Source of the DNA: Actinomycetota bacterium
GTDB lineage: Bacteria > Actinomycetota > Acidimicrobiia > Acidimicrobiales > Ilumatobacteraceae
Assembly: GCA_016700055.1 (NCBI GenBank)
Contig: CP064997.1
Coordinates: 1,116,001 to 1,180,000, forward strand
Direction of reading: 5' to 3'
DNA length: 64,000 nt
Under the pieces are notes generated by a model that had not been told where the DNA came from, made no database searches, and worked only from the letters and a program-made list of their open reading frames with translations. Every line of letters begins with the position of its first letter. The first letter of the stretch is position 1. Below, piece after piece: positions 26,154 to 34,327 of the stretch. A program made the position numbers and the translations under genes.

Positions 26154-27232
26154 GGCTTCACCGACGAGTCCGCCAGGTCGACGAGCGAGTCGACGAGCGC
26201 CGCGCTCGCCAACAGCTCGCCATCGGAGAACGGTGGGTCGAGCCCAGCGGCCAGGCGCGCATACACGTCGTCGAGCATCCGCGGAACCCCGTGGTACGAA
26301 CCGTGCTGAAGCAACTTGTCGCGCAGGTTCCCGATGCCGGTGCCCAGCATCCTGGCGCCGAACTGAAGCTGCTCGAGGGGTGCCCGTTTGCCGACGTTCT
26401 TGCCGCCTTCGATGCGCAGGAACGGGTGGTAGAAGTCGGTCGTCGCCGACCCAGCCGTACCCCTGACGGCGAGGCGAAAGGCGTCGGGGGCCAGATCCGA
26501 GGCGACGTAGAGCCTGGCCCGCCGGTTGCCCACCCAGACGACAGCGTCGAGATGGTCGGCACCGACGCGAGGGTTCCCGCTGAGATTGGCCAACGTGCCG
26601 GTCACCCGCTCGGGCGTCTGGTCGCACCCGAGGTAGTGCAGCGCGAGGTAGGTGAGGTGGGGCAAGAAGTCGTGAACCGCGCCGCCCCTCAGGCTTACCG
26701 CACGGCCCGACAGGTTGCGGTCTCCGAACGCGCCGGCGGTGAGGTCGAGCGACAGCATCACTTCCACCTCGCGCAGCTCGCCCAGCCGACCCTGCGCGAC
26801 CAGAGCGTCGATCACCTCGACCTGGTCGTTGTACAGCAGGTTGCGTCCCTCGACGACGGCTCTGCCGACCTCACGCGCCTTGCGGACCAGCATCTCGGTC
26901 TCGTCGTACGAGGGGGCGAGAGGCTTCTCGACGATCACGTGGGCTCCCCGCTCCAGCACGAGCTGGGCCAGCTCGACGTGGGTGTGCGGTGGGGTGAGGA
27001 CGTGGACGACTTCAGGGCGCGCGCTGTCGAGCATGGCCGACACGTCGACAAAGGCCGCCTTCGCGCCATATCGCTCGCGCGCGAAATCGGCCAGCGAGGC
27101 AGAAAGATCGCAGGTAGCGACGAGCTCGACCCTCGGTGAGCCCTGGAGGAACGACAGATGCTGGTGCGAGATCGCACCGCAGCCGACGACTGCGACTCGT
27201 TGGCCGTTGCCGCCCCCGACCAGCTCCGCCAT
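26150..27232 (-). CDS. Gfo/Idh/MocA-family oxidoreductase
   Basis: 360 aa. RVAVVGCGAISHQHLSFL is the NAD-binding start, VLTPPHTHVELA and VIVEKPLAP are family motifs, and GGAVHDFLPHLTYLALHYLG carries the catalytic-region His. The ATG at 27232 is chosen because a TAGCAT box ends 8 bp upstream, so the gene is probably leaderless; GTG at 27238 is the alternative. It heads the five-gene minus-strand operon (Gfo-SDR-GT2-Wzy-GT4). The substrate is unknown, but a sugar-nucleotide dehydrogenase is expected. Confidence 0.83.
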   Translation of the reverse strand: MAELVGGGNGQRVAVVGCGAISHQHLSFLQGSPRVELVATCDLSASLADFARERYGAKAAFVDVSAMLDSARPEVVHVLTPPHTHVELAQLVLERGAHVIVEKPLAPSYDETEMLVRKAREVGRAVVEGRNLLYNDQVEVIDALVAQGRLGELREVEVMLSLDLTAGAFGDRNLSGRAVSLRGGAVHDFLPHLTYLALHYLGCDQTPERVTGTLANLSGNPRVGADHLDAVVWVGNRRARLYVASDLAPDAFRLAVRGTAGSATTDFYHPFLRIEGGKNVGKRAPLEQLQFGARMLGTGIGNLRDKLLQHGSYHGVPRMLDDVYARLAAGLDPPFSDGELLASAALVDSLVDLADSSVKP

Positions 27233-27240
27233 CGTCACCG

Positions 27241-27246
27241 ATGCTA
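27241..27246 (-). promoter_or_regulatory. Leaderless -10 box (TAGCAT) for the Gfo-SDR-GT2-Wzy-GT4 operon
   Basis: On the minus strand TAGCAT is followed by 8 bp and the ATG at 27232. This would be the main promoter of five genes joined by GTGA/ATGA overlaps. Confidence 0.45.
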
Positions 27247-27342
27247 CCGGTGGCGTTCAGGAGGTGCGTAACGTGGGGGCCTGTCCATCGAGACCCAGCA
27301 CCTTGCGCGTACGAGGAAGGCGAGCCGTCCGGCGGACGTGAG

Positions 27343-28674
27343 ATGAGCCTGCGATCGACGCTCTTCGTGAAGCCCGCGGCACTTGTCAAGCCCGCGCGCG
27401 ATGTCGTCGCCACGCTCGGGTACGAGCTCTTGCTGTCGGCATCGGCACTCGTGATCTTTCCGATCGTCGCGAGCAGGCTCGGACCGGCGAACTACGGCTT
27501 GTACACCACCTTGTACGTCATCTCCGGGTTCTCCACGTTGTGGGTCTGGGCGGGCTCCACCTCGGCGTTGGTGCAACTCCTGCTCCGGGCGAACCGCACG
27601 GTCGAGTCGGTGCTGCGCACGACACGCCGTCACACTCTGTGGCTGGCCGCTCCGGCATTGCCGATCGCCGTCGGCGTCGCCCTCGCCATCTTCGGCGTGG
27701 ACGCCCTTCTGGCAGCACTCGTGATCTTCTCCACCGAGCTGCTGGTGACGGGACGCGCGGAGACCAACCTCAGCACCGTCTTCTCCCTGGCGGGGCCGCG
27801 GTCGTCCACCCGAGCGCGGGCGGTGCTGCCCGTCAGCCGAGTCTGCGGGGTGCTCGCGCTCGCCGCACTGGACGCGGTCTCGGTCGTCAACCTCGCGATC
27901 GTGAACCTCCTGGCGGCGCTGATCCTCTGGGGCGTCTCCCGCAGGGCCCTGGCGACCAGCCTGCGGTGTGACGATCGCGCCGACCAGACACCCGCCACGC
28001 CGCAGGAGGCGTCCCAGCTCGCGCGGCTCTACGCGACGTCGATGTCGACCAACGTCGTCCAGGACCAAGGCGACAAGTTCGTCCTCGCCGCCACCCGCCC
28101 GCAGGTGGAGGTGGGCGAGTACGGCGCCGCCTACCGGGTGGTGTCGTTCGCGTTCTTGCCGCTGCACGCCGTCAACCTCGCCGCCAATCGGTGGTTCCTT
28201 CGCCGCGACGACCGACCGCGCAGCCACCTCGACAAGGCACTGAAGCTGCTCGTCCCGACCAGCATCTACGGGATCGTGAGCGGTGTCGCGATAGTCCTGG
28301 CCCGTCCGTTGACCGAGCTGCTGGTCGGTCCGAAGTTCGAGGAGGCGGCCCAGATCTCGGTCTGGCTCTGCGGTTTCCCGCTGGCGCGCGGCCTGGCGGA
28401 CATCCCCGTGATGGGCTTGCTCGGACTCGGCGAGAACAAGGTCCGCACGATGCTCGGTGTCGTCGGGGCCCTCGCGACGGTGCTCGTCTACCTCGCCCTC
28501 GTCCCAACGCTCGGTTGGCAAGGAGCGGTGATCGGAACCTACGTCTCGGAGGCGCTGACGAGCTCTGCGGGCTGGGCATTGCTCGTCTCCCGCCAACGCC
28601 GTCGCGATCGCGGGCAGCTTCCGGCTCCGGACGGGCCGGAAGAGCAACTCCTGCCCGATCACATGGAGATCTAG
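27343..28674 (+). CDS. Wzx-like polysaccharide flippase (MATE/MVF superfamily)
   Basis: 443 aa with about twelve hydrophobic helices and short loops. LGYELLLSASALVIFPIVASRLGPANYGLYTT-like features at the N-terminus (start at residue ~25) are typical of oligosaccharide flippases, and GPKFEEAAQISVWLCGFPLARG is typical of their second half. It would move the undecaprenyl-linked repeat unit across the membrane for the Wzy-like enzyme. The ATG at 27343 gives a normal N-terminus, though its ribosome site is weak. The stop overlaps the convergent glycosyltransferase gene by 4 bp. Confidence 0.83.
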   Translation: MSLRSTLFVKPAALVKPARDVVATLGYELLLSASALVIFPIVASRLGPANYGLYTTLYVISGFSTLWVWAGSTSALVQLLLRANRTVESVLRTTRRHTLWLAAPALPIAVGVALAIFGVDALLAALVIFSTELLVTGRAETNLSTVFSLAGPRSSTRARAVLPVSRVCGVLALAALDAVSVVNLAIVNLLAALILWGVSRRALATSLRCDDRADQTPATPQEASQLARLYATSMSTNVVQDQGDKFVLAATRPQVEVGEYGAAYRVVSFAFLPLHAVNLAANRWFLRRDDRPRSHLDKALKLLVPTSIYGIVSGVAIVLARPLTELLVGPKFEEAAQISVWLCGFPLARGLADIPVMGLLGLGENKVRTMLGVVGALATVLVYLALVPTLGWQGAVIGTYVSEALTSSAGWALLVSRQRRRDRGQLPAPDGPEEQLLPDHMEI

Positions 28675-29852
28675 GCGGAGCGCCGGTTGAGCGCACGCTC
28701 CGTGAGCCACTCCGATCGCCCGTCGGAGAGCGCCCACTCGCGGATCATCGACCGGTAGTCGCCCGACCCTGCCAGCGAGGCCAGCGTCGCCGGAGCCGCC
28801 TCGGAGAGCCGCGCGTACAGGTCGGGGTCACCAAGGGTGCGCTCCAGCGCCGCGGCGAGCGAGTCGGCCCGGCCGCCGCGGAACGTGCTCGCGGTCACGC
28901 CGTCGATCAGGTGGTGGACGAACATCGGGTGGTCGCTGCACACGAGCGGGGTCCGCGAGGCGATCGCCTCGTAGATGGTGAGTGGGAAGCCCTCCGGGTA
29001 CTCGTGCCGGCTCGGCACCACGACCACATCTGCATCCCGCATGTACCGCTGCGCCTCGACGTTGTCGACGACACCGAGGAACTCGACGAGATCGTCGACA
29101 CCCATCGACGCGGCGAGCGAGCGCATCGCCTCTACCTCGCCTTCTCCGAGGAAGGTCGACCGCAACTCGATCCCCCGCGAACGCAGGAGGGCCACGGCGC
29201 GGATGAGGTCGGAAACCCCTTTGGCCTCGAGGATCGTCCCGACGTAGACCGCCCGTGGCTCGCTCGCGTCGGCGCGCAGCTGCTTGGCGGGGTAGCGATC
29301 TGGCGACAGCTCGTGCGGTATGTCCCAGGGGACGAGCTTGTCGATGCGCACTCCCATGCGGGCGAGCTGCATCGTGGAGGGCAGTCCGTGGTTGGAGACC
29401 CATTCGAAGCGGTCGTCGTTCAGCAGCCGTACCAGGCGGGCGGTGCGCAGCCGCGCCCGCCAACCCCGTTCGTTATAGCTGGACGCGAGGACGGCAAAGG
29501 CTCTGGCGGGAGAGCGACGTACGGCGCGGAGCAGCTCGACGTTCGGGAACCCGGCGACGATCTTGCGGGCGTCGTCGCGGGACACGGCCTCTTTCAGCAA
29601 GCCCCGATCACCCCAGCCGGCAGCCCCGAGGTCGATCACCTCGACGCCGTCACGCGGGTGGCGGATCGCGGGAGTGGGCGTGACGAAGCTGGTCACCCGC
29701 AACTTCAGACCGTCGCCGACGAGGTCGACGATCATCGCCGCCACCTCGTCGTGGGTGCGATAGATCTGCGCCCGTCCGGCCGAGAAGCGCTCGAGCACGT
29801 CGACGAAGTCGCCGGCGAAGTAGTACAGCGAGAGGTCGGCGGGCCCGGGCAT
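28671..29852 (-). CDS. Family 4 glycosyltransferase
   Basis: 393 aa from the ATG at 29852, which overlaps the upstream fusion gene's stop (TGATG). The GT-B C-terminal half is clear: RAVYVGTILEAKGVSDLI (about residue 195), FLGEGEVEAM, and SRHEYPEGFPLTIYEAIAS with the E-x7-E catalytic motif near 290. It probably adds one sugar of the repeat unit. It is co-transcribed behind the Gfo/Idh-SDR fusion, which may make the sugar it transfers. Confidence 0.86.
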   Translation of the reverse strand: MPGPADLSLYYFAGDFVDVLERFSAGRAQIYRTHDEVAAMIVDLVGDGLKLRVTSFVTPTPAIRHPRDGVEVIDLGAAGWGDRGLLKEAVSRDDARKIVAGFPNVELLRAVRRSPARAFAVLASSYNERGWRARLRTARLVRLLNDDRFEWVSNHGLPSTMQLARMGVRIDKLVPWDIPHELSPDRYPAKQLRADASEPRAVYVGTILEAKGVSDLIRAVALLRSRGIELRSTFLGEGEVEAMRSLAASMGVDDLVEFLGVVDNVEAQRYMRDADVVVVPSRHEYPEGFPLTIYEAIASRTPLVCSDHPMFVHHLIDGVTASTFRGGRADSLAAALERTLGDPDLYARLSEAAPATLASLAGSGDYRSMIREWALSDGRSEWLTERALNRRSA

Positions 29853-32005
29853 CACGCGAACCACTGCGCGGCCATGTCCGTGAGGATCTGCTCGAAGCGC
29901 TCCCGATCGGCCAGCGGGCTCCACCCGAGATCGCGCTTGGCGGCGGAGTTGTCGAAGTGAGCGCGCAGGGTCCTTCCGTCGGCGTCGTGCCAACTCGGCC
30001 TCGGTACGGAGCGGTTGCCACTCAGCCGCTTGGCCGCCCACTTGGCGCTGTTCTCCAGGAAGTACCTCGTCGGCCGGTTGTCGACACGCGAGATGCGCAC
30101 CTCGCCGGCCCGCTCGATGGCGTCCAGGTACTGCCTGCCGGTGAGCAGCACGTCGCCGACGAGGTTGTAGCTCGGCGCGAGCGACGACGAACTGGTGAGG
30201 CACGATGCGATCGCCTGGCCGCAGTCGTCGACCAGTACGAACGGGAGCGGGGCCTGGCCGTCACCCCAGAGCGCACAGACCGTCGGATGGGGCCACGCGC
30301 CGACACCCCAGTGGACGGGATTCGCGCCTACCCCGACGACGATGCCCGGCCGCACGATCAGGACCTCCATACCTGTGCGCGCGGACAGCTCGCGCAGCTT
30401 CGTCTCGACCACGGCCTTGCCGCGGGCGTACGGGTTGACACGCATGATCCCGGCGTCGGCAGGCGTCGCTTCGTCGATCGTCCCCGCTCTCCTGCCAGCC
30501 CAGTAGACGGCGATCGTCGAGGCGAAGACGAAGCGCCGCACGCCCATCGCCGCGGCCGTCTCGGCGAAGCGCAGCGTCGGTTCGACGTCGTACTTCAGCA
30601 CGTCGGGCCAGGTGGAACCGGCCCCGAAGGCGAGGTGAGCGGCGACGGGCACGCCTTCGAGCAGGCGGGAAGCGTCGTCTGGGCGCGTGAAGTCCGCCGG
30701 CACACCCTCGACCCCCGGATGGCCGAAGAGGGAGCGCTCGGCGGGCGCGCTGCGGCTGGCCACTCGCACGGTCGAGCCTGACTCGGCGAGGCTCTTCACC
30801 GTCGCCCGCCCGATGAAGCCCATCCCCCCGACCACGAGAACGTCGGCGGCCCGGGGGGCAGGCGCCGGCGCACGTGCCGAACGCTGCGGAGAACCAGCCG
30901 GCGGCGATGACCCGGCTGTCGCCGATGCGTGCGGGTCGCCGGCAGCGATCCTTTCGAGCAGGGCCACGATGCGCGTTCCGAAGGTCGGCGAGATGCGCGG
31001 GTCGAGCTCTGCGGCGTGCTCGACGTCGTGGAAGGCGGCGATCGCATCACGAATGCTGCGCTCGAAGTAGCCGCCCGCGCGGTCGTCGCCGAGGCGCCCC
31101 CGGAGGAAGGAGGTGAGCGTGCGGGCCGAGCTCAGCGTGACCCGACCTGCCGAGCGAGCCGACGAGAAGAACCCGTCGATGTCAGGGATCTGCCGGCCAG
31201 GTGTCGCGAAGGTGTAGCTGCCGTTCTGCAGGTCGACCGTTGCCGAGCCACTTCGCCCCCGGACGTGGACGACGAACTCGGGGAAGCCGTCGCCGAAGCC
31301 CCAGCACGACCGGACACCGGTGGTCCCGCTCATCCCGACCGCGTCCCACCGGCGATGGAACGTCTTGCCACCGGCAGTCGTGATCGTGTCACCGGTGACC
31401 ACGGCGAGTTCGTCGGGGTCGTCGGTGAGGTCGAGCAGCAGCCCGGCGGAGTGCGGGCCGAGCTCGATCAACGCGTTGCCCGGGGAGCCGAACAACCAGC
31501 TCCCTGGGGGAGCACTGCGCAGCGGCGCGAACGGCCGGATGCACACGACGTCTACGTGGTCGAGGCGCCCGAAGCGGCCTGCGGACAGATCGGCCCGCAA
31601 CCGCACGTAGTTGCGGTCGAACAACATGTTGTGCGACACGCCGAGCTTCAAGTTGCCGGCATCGGCCAGTTCGGTCAGGCGCTCACAGGCGGTCGAGTCG
31701 ACGCAGAAGGGCTTCTCGACGAAGACGTCGAGTCCGGCGCGCAGCACCTCTTCGACGACGTTCTCGTGGGTCTCTGCCGGCGTCAGCACGTGCACCGCAT
31801 CGAGCGACTCGCGCTCGAGCATCTCGGACAGGTCGGTGTAGGTCGTCAGGCCTCCGTGACGGTGGGCCTTGGCCGCCGCCCGACCGGGAGAGCGATCACA
31901 CATCGCGACGGCGCTCAGTCCGGGAAGGGCAGTGATTGCGCCGAGATGCAGGTCCGAGATGTACCCGGCGCCGACAAGACCGATGCGCTTCACCCGCTCA
32001 CCCAC
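29852..32005 (-). CDS. Fusion of Gfo/Idh/MocA oxidoreductase and SDR sugar epimerase/dehydratase
   Basis: 717 aa from a GTG at 32005; a GTG at 31993 and a longer start at 32074 are possible. Residues about 5-355 are a complete Gfo/Idh/MocA enzyme: RIGLVGAGYISDLHL, EKPF at 97-100, and ALIELGPHSAGLL. A Pro/Ala/Ser-rich linker (about 357-388) joins it to a complete extended SDR (about 389-717), with VLVVGGMGFIGRATV, FASTIAVYW and NPYARGK as the Tyr-xxx-Lys pair. The same two families are separate neighbouring genes at 25.2-27.2 kb. The fusion suggests two consecutive steps on one sugar nucleotide. Confidence 0.85.
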   Translation of the reverse strand: MGERVKRIGLVGAGYISDLHLGAITALPGLSAVAMCDRSPGRAAAKAHRHGGLTTYTDLSEMLERESLDAVHVLTPAETHENVVEEVLRAGLDVFVEKPFCVDSTACERLTELADAGNLKLGVSHNMLFDRNYVRLRADLSAGRFGRLDHVDVVCIRPFAPLRSAPPGSWLFGSPGNALIELGPHSAGLLLDLTDDPDELAVVTGDTITTAGGKTFHRRWDAVGMSGTTGVRSCWGFGDGFPEFVVHVRGRSGSATVDLQNGSYTFATPGRQIPDIDGFFSSARSAGRVTLSSARTLTSFLRGRLGDDRAGGYFERSIRDAIAAFHDVEHAAELDPRISPTFGTRIVALLERIAAGDPHASATAGSSPPAGSPQRSARAPAPAPRAADVLVVGGMGFIGRATVKSLAESGSTVRVASRSAPAERSLFGHPGVEGVPADFTRPDDASRLLEGVPVAAHLAFGAGSTWPDVLKYDVEPTLRFAETAAAMGVRRFVFASTIAVYWAGRRAGTIDEATPADAGIMRVNPYARGKAVVETKLRELSARTGMEVLIVRPGIVVGVGANPVHWGVGAWPHPTVCALWGDGQAPLPFVLVDDCGQAIASCLTSSSSLAPSYNLVGDVLLTGRQYLDAIERAGEVRISRVDNRPTRYFLENSAKWAAKRLSGNRSVPRPSWHDADGRTLRAHFDNSAAKRDLGWSPLADRERFEQILTDMAAQWFA

Positions 32006-32110
32006 TATTCTCCCTCCGTCGGCACGCTCCACAAGGGCTGCATCGATCCGTACCCGCCGGCGCCATGCCAGCATACGGCGCTTCTCGATCTGCTATCCGG
32101 GTGATGCCGC

Positions 32111-33043
32111 GTGATCCCTCCCTCCCACCCCCAGACGAAGGTCTTGCTCTCCGTGTGCACCTATCGTCGCAACGACGGGCTGGGCAAGCTGCTCGAGTCG
32201 TTCCTGGCGAACGAACGCTCGCTGCCAGCAGGCAGCAGCTTGGGCGCCGTGGTGGTCGACGACAGCCCCGACCAGCAGGCCGAACCTGTCGCGCGGGAGT
32301 TCGCGGACCGGTTCCCCCTCGGCGTCACTTACGTCGCCGCGGGCACGCAGAACATCTCCCGGGCGCGCAACATGGGGCTGGATGCGGCCAGCCCTCTCGC
32401 CGACTGGGTGGTGATGACCGACGACGACTGCGAGGTGGCCCCCGACTGGGTCGCGCGCCTGTTGGCGATGCAGGAGAGCACCGGCGCCGATGTGGTGACG
32501 GGCCCGCTGAAGTGCGTGACACCGCCCGACGCACCGCCTTGGATCACCGCTCAGCCGTTCCTGGAGTTCGACTACCCGGCGCACGGTGACCCGGCCCCGA
32601 TCGCCGCCACCCACAACGCGCTCATCTCGGCGAGGTGGATCCGCGCCCATCCAGAGATCAGGTTCCTCGACGGCCTCGGCACCACCGGGGGCGAGGACGC
32701 GGTGTTCTACCGCCACGCACGGAGCGCAGGCATGCAGATCGTCTTCGCCGCTGATGCGGTCGTCGAAGAGCTGACGCCGATCGAACGCACGACGTACCGC
32801 TACCAGCTCTGGCGCTTCTACTGGCACGGGAACAGCTCCTACGTGACGGCGATCCTCGGCGGCCTCGCTACTCCGAACCGGATGTTCCTGGCCGGCGGCA
32901 ACGCCGTGCGTCGGGCGATCATCCGACCCTTCGCTCGACTCCGACACCGCGAGCCTCCCGAGTGGAGGTTCGCCCTCGCGTCCTTGTTGCACGGCCTCGG
33001 CACGATGGTCGGTAGGTTCGGCGTTCGCGTCAGGCACCATTAG
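32111..33043 (+). CDS. Family 2 glycosyltransferase
   Basis: 310 aa from a GTG at 32111. LLSVCTYRRNDGLGKLLESF opens the GT-A domain, VVVDDSPDQQ and MTDDDCEVAPDW supply the nucleotide and metal sites, and LDGLGTTGGEDAVFYR provides the catalytic (E/G)ED motif. A helical C-terminus of about 70 residues may associate with the membrane. The next glycosyltransferase gene starts 4 bp after its TAG, so the two form a plus-strand pair. Confidence 0.86.
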   Translation: MIPPSHPQTKVLLSVCTYRRNDGLGKLLESFLANERSLPAGSSLGAVVVDDSPDQQAEPVAREFADRFPLGVTYVAAGTQNISRARNMGLDAASPLADWVVMTDDDCEVAPDWVARLLAMQESTGADVVTGPLKCVTPPDAPPWITAQPFLEFDYPAHGDPAPIAATHNALISARWIRAHPEIRFLDGLGTTGGEDAVFYRHARSAGMQIVFAADAVVEELTPIERTTYRYQLWRFYWHGNSSYVTAILGGLATPNRMFLAGGNAVRRAIIRPFARLRHREPPEWRFALASLLHGLGTMVGRFGVRVRHH

Positions 33044-33046
33044 GGG

Positions 33047-34303
33047 ATGACCACCGTGACCTCGTCCGAGCGAGTGGTCGCGTACGTGCTGACCCACCAT
33101 CCCAAGGTCGCGATGACCTTCATCTCCAACGAGATCGCCGCGATGGAGCGAGCCGGATGGCGGGTCGTCCCCATCGCCCTCAACTCTCCCGAACCTGACG
33201 ACCTGAAGAGCGACTGGGCCCGGCGGGAGAGCGAGCGCACCGTCTATCTCGACCGGTTCTCCCGACTCGCGCTGGCCAAGCGGCTCGGCCAGCACCTGGT
33301 TCGCCACCCGGTGGCGATAGGGCGCCTGCTGGCGCGAGTCGCTCGTTCGGCAGGTCACGACACGTCGCTGCTCGTGACCAGGTTCGGCCACCTGCTGTAC
33401 GCCACGGTCGTGGCCGACGAGATCAGCCGGCAAGACGCACGCCACGTCCACGCCCACTTCGGGCTGTCCCCGGCTTCGGTGGCGTGGTTCACGTCCGAGC
33501 TGACGGCGACGACCGCCCCGGCACAGTGCTCGTGGAGCTTCACCATCCACGGGTTCCACGATTTCGTCGACGAACGCCTTGCCCGGCTTGATCTGAAGGC
33601 GGCCGCCGCGAACTTCGTCGTCTGCATCAGCGACTTCACCAGATCGCAGCTGTGCCGCGTCACCGCTCCCACGCACTGGGATCGCTTTCACGTCGTCCGG
33701 TGCGGTCTGGACCTCGATCAGTTCGTCCCTCGTCCCGAGCGAGCCTTGGCGAGACCGCCCCACGTGCTGACGGTGGCGCGATTGTCACCCGAGAAGGGCC
33801 ACGTCACATTGCTTCGGGCGGCGAGGCTGCTCGCCGATCGGGGATGCCCGATCGAGCTCGAGTTCGTCGGAGACGGCCCGTTCCGATCCGATCTGGCACG
33901 AGAGGCCGACCGGCTCGGAGTCCACGTTCGATTCACCGGCGAGCTTCAGCCCGAGCAGGTGCGCGAGCGCCTCGTGGCGGCCGACATCTTCTGCCTCCCG
34001 TCGTTCGCCGAGGGTCTGCCGGTGTCGATCATGGAGGCGATGGCCCTCGGTGTGCCCGTGGTGAGCAGCAACGTCGGCGGGATACCCGAGCTCGCCCGCA
34101 ACGATGTCACCGCGCTCAGCGTGGCCGCGAGCGACGTGGAGGAGCTGGCCGGCGCGATCGAGAAGATGGTCACCGACGAGGCGACGCGAGAGCGCCTGGC
34201 ATCTGCTGGCATCGCAGCCGTGCGCAGGGACCACGACAACGCCTCCAGTGTGGCCGACCTCGCGGCGTTGTTCGCCGCGGAGCTCGACCGTCCCCGCCGC
34301 TGA
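33047..34303 (+). CDS. Family 4 glycosyltransferase
   Basis: 418 aa. The N-terminal VAYVLTHHPKVAMTFISNEI resembles the 'colanic acid' and exopolysaccharide GT4 subgroup. HVHAHFGLSPASVAW near residue 140 and FTIHGFHDF near 165 are typical of that group. The donor-binding half has VLTVARLSPEKGHVTLL and SFAEGLPVSIMEAMALG (E-x7-E). It acts in the cytoplasm on lipid-linked saccharide. It is coupled with the GT2 gene upstream (4 bp gap) and ends 24 bp from a convergent membrane-protein gene. Confidence 0.87.
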   Translation: MTTVTSSERVVAYVLTHHPKVAMTFISNEIAAMERAGWRVVPIALNSPEPDDLKSDWARRESERTVYLDRFSRLALAKRLGQHLVRHPVAIGRLLARVARSAGHDTSLLVTRFGHLLYATVVADEISRQDARHVHAHFGLSPASVAWFTSELTATTAPAQCSWSFTIHGFHDFVDERLARLDLKAAAANFVVCISDFTRSQLCRVTAPTHWDRFHVVRCGLDLDQFVPRPERALARPPHVLTVARLSPEKGHVTLLRAARLLADRGCPIELEFVGDGPFRSDLAREADRLGVHVRFTGELQPEQVRERLVAADIFCLPSFAEGLPVSIMEAMALGVPVVSSNVGGIPELARNDVTALSVAASDVEELAGAIEKMVTDEATRERLASAGIAAVRRDHDNASSVADLAALFAAELDRPRR

Positions 34304-34327
34304 TCCTCGGCCGGCTGGACGAGCGGC

